Source: Membranipora membranacea (Eukaryota > Bryozoa > Gymnolaemata > Cheilostomatida > Membraniporidae). From it: DNA of 64,000 nucleotides. The notes under the pieces are model-generated. The model did not search any database, had not been told where the DNA came from, and saw only the letters and a list, made by a program, of their open reading frames with translations. Of this stretch, positions 34,884 to 47,596 are shown in pieces. Position 1 is the first letter of the stretch; each line of letters begins with the position of its first letter. Both the position numbers and the translations under genes were made by a program. The DNA is taken from contig OU612074.1 of NCBI GenBank assembly GCA_914767715.1, forward strand, positions 6,341,501-6,405,500, in the 5' to 3' direction.

Positions 34884-36294
34884 GTAAGTTTACAGAGCCT
34901 GATTAGGCAAAATTGGCCGGACAGGCTTCAAGCTTTTTCTTAAGCATCCATTAATTACAATCAATAAATTCATTGTCTATCTATAGAGTGTTCAGATTTA
35001 CATCTTCTTCTGCATCACTCACACAAAAATGGCATCAAAATTGGAAATCCGTTTATCTGCAAACTGCTTACAGCTTTCATGAACGAGATAACATTGATTT
35101 TACTTTTTTTTAAATCACTAGTGCTGGCTTGTGTTAGTTTCTATTTTCTTGTTTGCTGTTACGTATTGACACCCGGGCTTTCCATTTGGCAGCATTTCTC
35201 ATCGTATTCTCCATTATCCTGGAACATTGCTTATAATACAGCCAACATTTTCCCTATATCAGTGATACATCAAAGCCCAGTATAGTAGGTCTGATTAATT
35301 TATGTGTGAGTAACACTCTGCTGTTTGGCTTTCAACCTAGGCTTATCCGTTAATAAAAACACGAAATAAAAAATATGTGTTTAATTGCCAAGGGAAATCC
35401 ACAGAGAATGAAATCACACACCATCCGGATAATTCGAAACTTCATAATGTGAAACCACCTGCCAACAACATCCAACGGTTTCCAGATAGTTTTTAACAAA
35501 TGGTGATAATAATAAGTACAACTTATTGAGTGAAATATATTGTATTGTAGTTAGTTGGGGTGACCATTTGAAGATGCAAAAGATAATTATCTAGTTGGGT
35601 GTGGCACAGGCCAGCTCCCATATAGGCCAACTGCTACTCATGCTCATCACTGCGGTACTGGACCACCGGACAACAAGCGGTAATCATGTATTATTGGGCA
35701 ATCTGAAATGCTGATCATGCCTGAAACAAACGGTTTTTTTCTTCTATATGACATGAAGAGGGTCCTGCTTACTTTTTCAAAATGGAATAGGTCTTGATCA
35801 GTTTCAGTTTTTCTAGACAGTTACAGTCAGACAGTCACTTTATTTTATCAGAGTTTGACTGTATCACTACTGAAGATTGTTATTTGAGAATCTCATAGCC
35901 ACGGCTCTATGGCTATCAATCAATCGCTATTTTAGTTTTGGTATATCAATAAAGTTCTACTACAAGACAGTTTCAGTGTAGATTGATTCACTGACAGTCT
36001 CTAAACTGTGATCATTTAAATTCAGCAGCAATAAGTGAATGAATTGTCCATATATTAGGAAAGAACGTTTAACAGTTTAATTGTACGTTTCTCTGTCAAT
36101 ATTCTGTGGTTGCTGACTTATGAGACATCTACAATACAAAAACATATCATGATATACTTGGGGCATGAAAAAAATATTACTGATGTCATAGATGAAGATA
36201 AAAGACGATATGAAGGGTATGTACCCTTTGATCAGTTGAGGAAAATGTTATGCTGTCCATGTAAAATCTTACCTTTGTAATTGTATTTAGCAAA

Positions 36295-36871
36295 TTAGCC
36301 TTTAATTTTGTCAAGGACTAGAGTAGCTGCTACACTGGTAGCGACAGCTTTGCCAACACGCGTTACCAAGCTTCCCAGACTCCCGGACTCAATCTGCACC
36401 ACAGCTGCAAAGATCATTTCAATAAGATACTCATCTTAAACTTAATGAAATATGAGGTATGAAACTAAGTATTGTGTTGGAGTGAGGAAAAACAGATGAT
36501 CATTTTAATGAGGGATGGACAACGTGACGAACAATAAATATGTAATATTGCCTCCCTGGCCTTTACAGGTTTGATATCTATTTAGTTGTGTTGCACTGCA
36601 ACCAGGCCTACAGAGGATGTGACTTGGTGGATTGTTCTTTGTGTCAGAATACTCATTAAGTGTTGCAATAAAAGTTTTATATAATATATATAAGTGTTTA
36701 TTGAAATTTTATGTAAGCATTATTTTTCTGAGCTGTGACCTTAGCAGTGAAGTGATTATGTAGTGTATTGTGTTCAATTGTACAGAAACCTCGGAAATAA
36801 CATTATTTATCCAGCATGTGATACTCACCAAGTGCAGCCAGAACAAGAGAAATCAGTGCAAATACCTTCAT
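36295..36871 (-). CDS. Secreted peptide B3 (50 aa, shortened)
   Basis: Coding exons are 36871-36829 and 36404-36295 on the minus strand. The signal peptide is the common MKVFALISLVLAAL. The mature part starts like B1 (QIESGSLGSLVTRVGK) but then reads AVATSVAATLVLDKIKG: a 21-base in-frame loss removes seven residues, including EGGQ, just before the conserved tail. The frame, splice sites, promoter and stop are intact, so this is a genuine length variant. Confidence 0.78.
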
Positions 36872-37185
36872 GTTCTTCAATCTGAATGTAAACACAAAGA
36901 AGATTTTAGACACCATATATAAGAGTCAAGAGTAAATACAGTAAGTGAAAATCACAATAAATTTTTTGTTCCATCAAATAGTGTCTTGTAAGTTGCACAG
37001 TATGTCAGCTAACCGACTGTGATAAGACACATAAAGTCTAAAGGATAATGTTAATGTAACCTATGGGCTAATGATGAGTTACTTGACTGAACTACCCAGC
37101 AAAGGACATATTGGTTTCACAATAGTCGTTTCACCACACACAGAAAAAAGTATTGTGTAAACTTGGTTACTAAAGCCATACTTAC

Positions 37186-37306
37186 TGTGGTAGATAAATA
37201 GTTTGAAATGACTGTGTTGGAGATTTGGACTGCAGGTTTATACTCTTCTCTTCATTGACACTCTCTTATATACTGAGAAAACAGGCAACTCCCATCAGCT
37301 GGAAGT
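37186..37306 (-). promoter_or_regulatory. B3 promoter and non-coding exon 1
   Basis: Minus strand: ACTTCCAGCTG (37306-37296; here the E-box CAGCTG is kept as in family A), TATATAAGA (37272-37264), and an exon ending at 37186 before GTAAGT. Confidence 0.7.
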
Positions 37307-37456
37307 AACTGATAATTGAGTACTATTACACCATTATATTGATTGCATTTTATGATTTATCATTTATATGATAACTTATGCTATACCCATTCACTACAAA
37401 CTGATTTGAGAGGTATTCATCTGAGGGTGCTCGAGGCTAGAACACTGAACCACAAA

Positions 37457-37550
37457 AGCTCCCCGGTGGGACTCGAACCCACAGCTCCTGCGGCACTGAT
37501 ACTCTGGCAGTGAAAAGCAAGCGTGCCAACCGATTGCGCCATCTCACCAT
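37457..37550 (-). mobile_element. tRNA-derived SINE head (A and B boxes)
   Basis: Read on the minus strand, TGGCGCAATCGG fits a pol III A box and GGTTCGAGTCC is a full B box inside a T-arm-like GTGGG ... CCCAC stem. The two boxes are spaced as in a tRNA with a long variable region, but an acceptor stem does not form. This fits a tRNA-derived SINE or tRNA pseudogene better than a working tRNA. Found only in unit 3. Confidence 0.65.
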
Positions 37551-38089
37551 CCCCAAAAAAAGAAAGAGTTGATGGTGCTAATACAATAGCCCTATAATCA
37601 GTACAGAGAGTTGTTTTCTCTTATCCAACAGTCTAGCTGTCTTTCCAGGTTGTCTGCCTGTCTTTCAATGAGTCAGTCAGTAGACGAGTACCCATTTTCT
37701 ACAAACTTACTTACAACAATAAATGCTTGATTTGACAAGACGAATCAACATACATTTGTAAAAAAATTCAAGATTTATTACAGGGAAAAAGGTTGTACAA
37801 AAGATGTTTCACAAATTACAGCATTCCTATCTCAGCGGGAGATTTAGTACAGTTGATTGGAATTTTCGAACTTCTGCGATTATCACTGGTGAACTTATCG
37901 CCTATATTATGGTTAGTTGATATTTATGGATTTTTTAAGGCAGAGCTTTTTACTGCAGTGTTCTATCTCTATTGATAACTTCGAAAAAACTTGCAGACTG
38001 CAAAGGGACCAAAAACATGTACATTCTATATTTTGTGTATGTTTTCTCATCTCATGCTTAGTTCGGTGCAGCAAACAAAACAGTATTCA

Positions 38090-38215
38090 GCATTCACCAG
38101 CAGGAGAAGGATTTCCTAATCACTTCCGCAAAAACATCTTAATGCTATCCTTATTTATTGGAATATTCAGCTAATCATCTTCTTCTAAACATCCCATTAG
38201 CCTCTTCTTAATATT
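38090..38215 (-). repeat. Inverted scrap of B-upstream spacer
   Basis: The reverse complement of this segment contains GGAAGTGATTAGGAAATCCT and GCTAATGGGATGTTT, matching 9480-9560 of unit 1 and its copies in plus orientation. The order of landmarks is reversed, so this is an inverted fragment lying directly before the A4 upstream region. Confidence 0.6.
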
Positions 38216-38406
38216 TAATGGCGATACAATTAGCAAACACTCCCAGGGAATGGTGGGGGCTACAATTCAGCGCACCACAGCTACATTTACAACTGTGATG
38301 GCCAATTAGTGTGTCATACTTAGAAAAGTGGAAGCAGATTCTTTAATTTTATCTTCCATTTTTATCATATTATTATAACTGTTATAACAATACATAAATA
38401 TTAGTA

Positions 38407-38529
38407 ACTTCCAGCTGTTTGGACTTGCCTCTTTCTTTCAGTATTTAAGAGAGTCTCAATGAAAGGAAAGAGCATAAACCGACAACCTCGACCACTGACA
38501 CAGTCTTCTAAAGCTGATTAACTACTAAA
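38407..38529 (+). promoter_or_regulatory. A4 promoter and non-coding exon 1
   Basis: ACTTCCAGCTG at 38407-38417, TATTTAAG at 38442-38449, and exon end 38529 before GTAAGT. Confidence 0.72.
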
Positions 38530-38862
38530 GTAAGTATTGTTCTATTCAAGAGATCAACATCATATGATTGTGCACAAATTTTCTGAGACTAAGCTATAAA
38601 ATAACACGAAATCCATATGCCTTTTTCACATGTTTGATGCCGGGTGGTTGATTTATGCAACTCATCAGTGTCCTCTTGTATGCGTTAACTTGATCCTGTA
38701 AACTTACTTTACTTATTGCAATGAGTGAGCTGACTGATGACTGACATTGTGCAAGGAACGAAAAACTTAATGTGATCTTGCCTACTGTATCTAATCATTC
38801 ACTTAATGGAATCTGTTTTTATATTTCACTGCTTAACGTTCTTCTCATTTAGATAAAATAAC

Positions 38863-39552
38863 ATGAAGGTATTTGCGCTGATTTCTCTTGTTCTAGCTGC
38901 ACTTGGTGAGTATCACATATCAGTTTCAAAAAATATTTTATGATTCAGCTCACCATTATATTGGAACCATTATAAAAAGCAACATGAGCAGAATTTAATG
39001 ATATCAGGATAATTCGTCCAGCATTTGGGCTGCATATTTGATACATTTTGTTTTCCATAGCTTCTCTACATCGGATTTGGCACCCACTACCCTTGCAATC
39101 ATTTTATTGCTAGGCTTGCCCCTCATAATGAACAGTGCACACATGCAACTCCTATTAACAATTATGTTAATGCTGACACAAAGACCCGACTACCAACAAA
39201 CGCTCCCTAGTTAAGTTTGTGTACAGAACAATACCTCTTATTATTAAATGAAACAAGAAAATGGGAGGAGGACAATCTTATACATGTTTCCCTAACCTTT
39301 TTTCCATATTTTGTTTTTAATGAATCTTGTCTTAACGTGCTGCTCAATTTACATCAGTTGCATGCTTCGTTTTCTCATTATTATTATTATCATGATTATG
39401 TTATTGAAATTATCTTTGCAGCTGTTGTGCAGATTGAGTGTGGGCTGATTGGTTCAGCACTGAAGGCTGTTGGCAAATCTGCTGCTGCCACTGTAGCAGC
39501 TACAGCAGTGATCACAGGAGCAGAGAAAGTAATTGACAAAATTAAAGGCTAA
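38863..39552 (+). CDS. Secreted peptide A4 (57 aa)
   Basis: Coding exons are 38863-38905 and 39422-39552. The protein is the same as A3 (VIDKIKG variant). The sequence between the exons is open in part in the exon-3 frame, which would wrongly give a 111-residue frame; the acceptor CTTTGCAG marks the true boundary. A poly(A) signal candidate is at 39829-39834. Confidence 0.85.
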
Positions 39553-42243
39553 CATGCTTCTTCTTGCCAATAGAATCACATAAGAAAGGTTAGACTTAAC
39601 GTTGGCACTATATTACATTTTCCTAAACTGATATTAGCTTGTACAAAAGATTACTGACTCAAGCTACATTTATCATTTTTTATCTTCATCACTCAAACTT
39701 CTTTTAAGGCACAAATCAAAGGTAAGAGATATATCTTTCTATTGTAGAAGCCAGACAAGTCAGCAACAACAGAAAAATGATACAGAAGCCTGTGAAAGAA
39801 TTCAATTGATATCAGTTCAGAAACTTTTAATAAAAAGATTGACTCTGAAACCGTCTTATGAAATAGCTACAATTTTCTCAAATAATACTCTGTCATCATG
39901 GCTGTAAATCTAGCATTATCAAGTACCACTGCGATGCCTTTATAGCGAATTATGCTAATTCCTTTATCTTATCATTTCACAGGCTTTATCATTCCTTTTA
40001 ATAAAATAACTGAAACCAGACATCTTTATTGCAAGCCCAGGAAATGGCATAATAGTCGCCCCTTCATTCTGAGATCTCCAAATTATTTGGTTAGTTATTG
40101 AGGCAAAGAAGAAAATAATATTTCTACTAGGTGGCCTATGAAAACAAGCTTTAACACTTTCTTGTAACATGAATTTTGACCATGCGATACCCGATTTTGA
40201 AATATATGATGCCAGGCAGCAAGCAGTTCAACTAAAATCTACTATCCATTGAGTCATAATTTTTTGCCTTCTCTTTCGCATGTGCAAACATTAAACAATG
40301 CTTTAAAAATGTTATCCAACCAAATGATATATCGGTTAAAACAAGAGAGTTTGAATTTGGCAAGGAGAGTTGTCAGCATCATGCCAGATTTTTATTTCTT
40401 CATTTTTTCTCTTACCCATTTGAACGTATCATATTACCATACAGCAGGCTCACAAGCCAATCACAGCGCACACATCATTCATTCAGAATCAAATAACTAT
40501 GCCTATGTGAATGAAATAAGAAATTGAGTTTCAAGGTCCAAATAATCTAATCCTGAAAAAGATACGGCATCATGGTTTTAACTAACCTGAGGATCGGACT
40601 TATTGAGTAATAATCAAACCCCTGAGACAGTCACTGTGTGTCAGAAAGTTTTTGCAAAATGTGGTCGCAATACGCTCAAAGACTGAGTAGCTCGCACTGC
40701 GGCAAGCTAACACGGCTGAGCGGTTGACATTTAAGACTGTGGGTGGGGGAGGTGTTCAATGCACACTCTCTGACCTCGGAAGAAGTTCTTGAATATCCAA
40801 CTCATTTCAGCTCATGCTACAAGATGCAATATTCTAGGTTGAACAAGGAGTTGACAACTTCATTGGCAATATTGTGATTAATGAACTCATTTGTAACAGC
40901 AGTGTCAAAGGGAGCACTTCAGGTCTGCATTTACACCCTGCTGACTTTTGTTTTAAATTAAACAAAAGTTAAAACAATGTGATGAATGCCTTAGTTTGTA
41001 TTCAGGTTTTATCCCCTCATCTTGCATTAAAATCAAACCAAAATCTATGAATTGGATGATTATGATTTGTGATGCATAAAAAATAGTAGCTACAGCTTAG
41101 TTAAGCTAGCTAAGGGTAGACTCAATATTAGCTAACCCTATATTTTGGTTAGACGTTATGTTTAACATTTGAACACCTACTAAATGCTTGAAAGTTCTAG
41201 TTCCCATCTGCAGGCGGCTCATTTGTTACAGGAGAATAGCTCAAGTCCTAACCACCATGCCACCTTAAGTGGGGCAGCCAGATCAACAAGATGTGATCAA
41301 AGTTTGAAGCGTATTGACAAAGACAAAAAAAGCCGCTGCCAACGGGTGTTTGGTGCCAGTTTCGTTTTTGGCAGCTTGCTGCACACACAGTTTAGGAGGT
41401 ATTTTATGTCTTACATCTAGGGTATACTTTAATTTTCTAGGATGTATATCAATCTCAGTCCTTCGCTAGGGGCAGCCTAATAGTTTTTCGAGGTTTTTTA
41501 ATGGCAATTTGTAAAAACATGTTCTTGTAACTTCAATCGCTGCTGCTTCTTCACTGGGTCATCAAATTGTTCCTATTGATGATCATAAACATGTGTTTCA
41601 TTATTTTGAGTTAATTTGCTTTCGAGACAAGTGTAGATACACAATTAATAGACTTAAACAGTAGACTGCTCCCAAGTGATTCTTTCTGCAGCACAAGGCA
41701 CAAGGCACACATGACATAAAAAATATTGGTCCGTGAAAAAAAAGTATTGACAATTCGATGAGTTGTCCTAATTATGATCAACTACTGATCCTACAACCAA
41801 CTCGATCCTCGTTCATAGTGAATATTCTCCGTTTGCTCAGTAGCGAGTTGAAAGGTTCTTGTTCCCAAGTGTCAGGCTGGACCATTGTCCTTTCATGTCA
41901 AAGAGGACTGTCATGGACCATTTACTTCTATCAATAAAAAAAAAATTAGTGATCATCTTTGGTTTCATAATCTTGTTTTTGTAACCCAATTGTTTGCAGG
42001 TCTCCAATGTTTCCAAAGCAATGGCATTTCATATTACCTCACTATTTTGCCTACTTACCTTGGAGTAATACCTGTTCATTGACCATTTGGAATTATAGAT
42101 CGAGACAAAAGCTAACCAGGTTACATGAACAATACCAAGTTAATCTTCATTTGCGGCTAAACCAGTAATGTTCTCTAATCAAGGACACAGAACATCTTGT
42201 ATCAGATTCACTTACTAGAAAGACAATTGGGAGAAAACCCAAA
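39553..42243. other. A4 3' flank and spacer
   Basis: Paralogous to the A2 3' flank, with an uninterrupted TTAA site at about 41265 and a decayed orphan-exon copy near 41805-41985. No gene recognised. Confidence 0.55.
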
Positions 42244-45067
42244 ATGACACAACTGCAGCTTCATTCTGTCATGCCCCTCATGATGGTGGTCATGTCATTC
42301 GATTTAACTATTCTACACACTAACTATTTCCATTCTTGACTGGATGAAGCCTATAAGTATGGAGGGGTCTGCTCAGCTCAAAGCTCTATAGACAGAAGTT
42401 GTGTCGGTTTTAAGTTTTGAGACTTTGAGTCATTGGCCTCGAGCTGACATGTTTCAATTTTTTTTACAAGCACTTGCCTATCTCCTTGTTGGATTTTCGC
42501 AGATTCATGGTCTTACATTCTAGAAGATGAATGCAACCTCTTGACTATCATATATAGTTCAAAAGGTCATCTAGTACTACACAACTAACAAAAATGAACT
42601 TCCAAATTGGCAGATCAATTAACCTGCAAATAGATCACAGCTTTCAAGAACAAGCTAAAAGTTATTTTTCCTCCCTTTTAATTCACTGAGGCCTGCTTGT
42701 GATAACTTTGATCACCGCCATTGACAAGGAGGGTATGAGAGTGCTTCTCTTCCTATATTATACAATTACTTCTCTCAAGGGCCAATTATATGCCGCTGAA
42801 TCTGCCTGACAAATTATTTCCCGAATGATGAGTCAAAATATATATATAAAACAGTTAAAAGCATTGATTTGTGCAACCGAATTTATTATTCTGTTCAGTT
42901 CAAAGGAATTCACATACCCATATACTCCCTCAAAACCTTAAGCTTTGAAATTTAAATTGAAGCTGGTGTCCTGATATAGCAGGTGGCATTTGATCCTGAG
43001 CCAGAATTATAAAATTTGGTGAATTAGGTGATAAAAAGATAATTTATTTGGAATTGATAATTGATTTGACTGTTTGAAGGTTCCTTTTGTTTATCTTTAA
43101 GTTTTCTACCTGGTAACCTCTGCAAATGTACATTGGACTACTTCACTTTCAAAACTGAAGCACTACCTTGCAATAACTCACATTGCTTGAAATGCCTAAG
43201 AGACATCATGCAGACTCTACCCAGCTAGTGAGGGCAGAATATGAATGTTTTATTGTGGCAGGACGCAAAGATATAGGCCTACAGTATTTCTGTCTGTCTG
43301 TCAGATCCAACTCTGTAATCATAGGTTACCCTCAGTCCTTGAATATACCAATCATACCCTGCCAGTGACCATGCAAACGAAAATGCCTATTGTTGTATGG
43401 TTGAGTGTTGAAAAGTACAGTAATGCCACGGACCTCACTTACTTGTTCCAATCAGTAATGATTCAACACCTGTTCTACTCTATTGCACAAATTTAGGTCT
43501 ACAAAGTTGAAGGAGATTCGAGCCAGTAAACCAAACAATCTGTTTCTAGATTGGGGCGATCAGTTTCAGGGAACATTCTGGTTCTTTGTGTACAAGCGGC
43601 AGCACAGTTCATGAAGAAACACGTTTACGATGGTATGGTGAGTTTATTCTCACTTAACTATTTATGGTCATGCCTCGCCAAAATTTTTTTTTTGGGTTTC
43701 TCAATCCACATGATCAAAAAAGTCTAAACCCAAAATTTGGCGACGTTACGCCATGACGTGACGTCATGACGTGCCACTGAAATTCATCAGCATCTCAAAA
43801 ACTATTATCACTAACGTCCATATTGAAAGAGATTGGAAGTTCTTGGAGAAAAAAGCACAGTCAATACATAAAGACTACCCTTATATCATCCAGCCATAAC
43901 AACAATAATGTTCAATGCTTGATTTGACTTGAAAAAAAATTGGCATTCAAATTCACATACTGATAGCTAAACCATAGGTGTTGAAATGCTATAAAGAAAG
44001 TGAGCTGTGTCAATTGCTGTCCAAGATGGAGAAATATGAGTACCCTAGTGCCCTCACTAGCCCAGTGCTGACCAGTATTGATGAAAAAAATTGAGGTGCC
44101 AGTTGGAAATTTTGCATTATCTTACTCCTAAACTAGTCAAATTTTCGACTAAAAACGAGAAGTATAAATATGTGAAAACAGTAATGAGATCGCAATATTT
44201 TTCCTGCCAGGGGCATCCGCTAAAGCCTTGGTGAGGGCACTACGCATTTATTTTGAACCAAATAAAATTTTCGTGTTGAAGAAGGGGTATAATAAGAATG
44301 CCCATCATGCAGTTTTCCAGAGGCAGGCTGTAAACTCAATATTCTTTTTGCCAGGCTATCTTCAAATAAAATAAATATTGAGCGAACAATTGCATGGGAA
44401 CTCCCTACAAACATATCTTTTTTGTATATTCCCAAGTTCCATATCAAAATCTCTACTCGAATTGAAATAAATGCCTCGTGAATACAGAGGAAAATCCAAC
44501 CATTTATGTTTTTCTGCCTGATTTATTTCTGCACCAGATTTGGCGTGGTAATATAAGTCTCCAAAATCCAGTCATTTTGATGCATTTTACAACAGTTCGC
44601 AAGCTGGCTTATTAATTCCTGTCTGTTATTATGGAACTTTCCTTCTCTAGTACTTGAAATTCATGTCAAGGCTTGTTCCTAGGATTAATTATCACAAATA
44701 AATTTTATTGGGAGCACTTTGCGCTGCCAAAACTGATACATCCAAGTGTGATGGGAGGCGGAAAACAAACTGAAGGCCTCTGTCTGGTGTTGCAGAAGTT
44801 TTAGGTTTAAAGATGAGTGCCAGCAGCATGTAATAAAAAATTTAAAGTAATCAGAAAAAGGTCCTTACCTGATGTAAGGAAGTTTCCGAATGTGAGCTCA
44901 GTTTTACTGCCAAGGCATGAGTTCACCAATGGTGGGATATATACTGTTGAATTGTTCAAGATCCCCCCCCCCCCATTCTGGATTCAGTCTCGACAAACAG
45001 ATCGCTAAGGAAGTCGATGGAGTTGACATTGTAGTCGGAGGTCACACTAATACTTTGCTGTACTCGG
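42244..45067 (+). pseudogene. 5'-nucleotidase pseudogene, unit 4 (three exon remnants)
   Basis: Exon 1 (from 42244) has an intact signal-like start and FDLTILHTN, but the next residues read YFH instead of DVH, losing the metal-binding aspartate, followed by a TGA. Exon 2 (43497-43637) is the best copy: STKLKEIRASKPNNLFLD, then GDQFQGTFWFFVYK, then a one-base deletion and stop before the GTGAGT donor. The later exon survives only from HSGFSLDKQIAKEV (44974-45067) because a poly-C junction at about 44963 replaces its first half. A segment at about 44870-44960 (TDVRKF-like frame) precedes it. Confidence 0.82.
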
Positions 45068-45971
45068 GTAAAAATAGTATCCTGTAAGAATACAAGAATA
45101 TAAGAACAATACATGGTAAGTATGCAGACCGAGATATTTGGAGGTCTCCAAAGGCGGACTCCCAACCCAGAGTACCAACCTGCGTCCCATTGTGCGGGTA
45201 CAATTTTGCCATCACTTGTCATATTTTTTTAAGCAAAAACTCGAGTGTTTGTATTACTGATTGTATAATTTTACTTGTTTTTACAAATGGTGTACAGTGT
45301 GTAAGCTGGTTAATTCATAATTTATAATTCAGAACTCCTGTTAACTCCCTTCAGCCAGATATCACTGCATTCAAATGTAACTCAAATCAGACTCTAAGTA
45401 ATTAGAACGAATTCATGTGGTTCCCATAGGTATTGATTAAGCGAACTGCACTGTAGTTGTAGTTAACAGCCCTAACAATAGTGTTAGTTCAGTAAAAAAT
45501 ACCGAATAACTGCATACAGGCAGTAATTGTAAAGCAAACACATATGTTTATGTACTGTTGAGGTAAGAAACATAGTTTCCCTCACAAAAAGAAGCTTGTA
45601 AACAAATTTCCGGTGAAGGAAGCTGAATAGAGGGAGGAAAAAGGGAGATAGGGAAGGGATTGAAAAAAACCTTAAAAACTAGGAGTCTCCCCACCAAATA
45701 GGGAGACATGTAAGGTATGGTGAGAACACCAACCATTGCATTGAGGTTTGATTCATGCATAATCCTGATATTGAAGTTAGCCAAGACATCAGCATTCAAA
45801 GTTTGTAGGCCGAGTTATGAGAACTTGTATAATGACGATAACTTTCGGGCAAAGCTTTCTTATTATTTATTACCTTGAGACAAATACAGTTTTACCTAAA
45901 AGTTTGAGTGAATTTGTTACCCTCAATTATTAGTTGATTGAAAACAGGGACATGTTGGCTCAGAAAATCAA

Positions 45972-46118
45972 AGACTATCCAAGGAAAATTTGAGATTTGC
46001 TTTGGCTAATTTCGGTGCCCAGAAGTTTAACGAATTACCCAATAATTTTAAGCTGAGTCAATCCCTTGCGTCATTCAAAGACGCCACTCGGAGCCGCGTC
46101 CTCAAACTTCTCAATTAA
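45972..46118 (+). mobile_element. LINE reverse-transcriptase fragment, unit 4 (deleted)
   Basis: Only the last 48 codons remain (LSKENLRFALANFGAQKF ... VLKLLN and stop). A deletion of about 0.55 kb joins the upstream flank directly to this end. Confidence 0.75.
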
Positions 46119-47596
46119 TGAGTCAGTTCTTATCATTTCTCTTTAGTAGCCTATTGCTGAATTGTTCTAACTTTTCTTTGACTAGCTATTGTGTATTAAC
46201 TTGTGTAATGTTTTACTGCTAATTAATGTCTGTGTGTACTTTGTAATTTTACCTGTCATTGTTCTTGATTTTTAGTTACATGTCTTTTTAATTCTACACC
46301 ATATTTTTTTATCAATTTTTTCTGTTTTCTGGGTACAAGTCCTAAGGGCTTATTCTTCTCCAGAATAAACATGGAATATATATGTATATATATGAGTTGT
46401 TGCAAAATACTCCATATAAAAAATCAGCTCAACTTTAATATTAATTGTGAAAGTGGTGTTGCGAGATAACAATACCAGTTCGATGTCTATAATATCCTCT
46501 CTGTAATATATACAATAGCTTAAGACAATGGATGAATGCTGTGTGTATTCATTGAATAGTCAGCTTGTCAGTCTAAACTAGGCCTCAATTAGAAGTTTAA
46601 ACTTCGGAAATCTAAACTTCTAAACTTCTAAAGTGCTACAAAAATGCAGTTTTTTTGCAATAACTCTTCGCAAAGAAGGCGGAATCTATTTTAGTGAAAT
46701 TGGATACCCAGCATCAACATGGCGTTTAAGCCTGTGAGTTTTCGAGTTAATACGTCAAAGTTTGACGTTATATTATTTTGTCGAAAGACAAAAATTAAAA
46801 AATGCTTCAAAATGTAGTGTTTTCTTAGACTTGGGTGTGATATGTATGATATAACAGAATATAACCAAGAGTGTTATATTTGCAGGTTTATAGGAAGCTA
46901 GTTGAATTTTTGAAGAGTTGAAGGCAAATTATGTTCGAAGTAGGGGGGAAATAACAAGGAAGGTGGGGGAGAAGTATGAATCACTGAGATCTTGTTACTG
47001 GAGTACTGGACTACCGGACAGGAAGCGGCGAGCATGTATTGTCGGGCAATCTGGAAAGTCTGATCGTGCCTTAAAAGAAATAATTTGTTCTTAAAGACAT
47101 GCAGATGATCCTGCTTACTTTCGCTACTGCATATTATTGTTTGAGAGCTATGCTTCTGTCACAATCAATCAATTATTCGTTTACTTTTGGTACACCATTT
47201 AAGTTCTACTATCAGACAGTGGCAGTGTGATTTGATTTATTGACAGTTTCTAAAATGTGATAATTTAAACTCAGCAGCAGCAGTCAATGGGAATAAATTG
47301 TTCATAAATTAGGAAGTGTTTGACAGGTTGAGACTAGGTTTTTCTGTCATTTTCCTGTCGTTGCTGACTTCTACAAAACAAAGATATAAACCAGGATATG
47401 ATTGGTGCATCAAGAAGATATAACTGATGTTATAAATGAAGATAAAAAAATATGAAGTGTGTGTGAGTTTAAGCTCAGAAAAATTTATAAATGTAGGGTT
47501 AGTGAGTAAACTGCTGTACAGGCTCAGATCAGTTGAGGAAAATGTTATAGTGTCCATGTAAAATCTAACCTTTGTAATTGAATTTGATATGGCAAC

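Larger units (their letters stand above)
30240..38310. repeat. Tandem array unit 3 (A3 > ... < B3), short and divergent
   Basis: The shortest unit, about 8 kb between A starts. Its first 2.9 kb matches the other units, but after about 33,115 the spacer is a more diverged version. It lacks the LINE reverse-transcriptase block and most of the B-upstream spacer. It alone holds the best-preserved copy of the orphan minus-strand exon (34230-34439), the least damaged 5'-nucleotidase exon 1, a tRNA-derived SINE and the shortened gene B3. Confidence 0.85.

Noticed and set aside
44956-45222. A minus-strand frame beginning MTSDGKIVPAQWDAG, recalling the TSDDGRKVPVVQA stretch that follows VVGGHSNTFLYTG in CD73.
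   Set aside because: It is antisense to the 5'-nucleotidase exon and cannot belong to that gene; the resemblance is short and probably chance.
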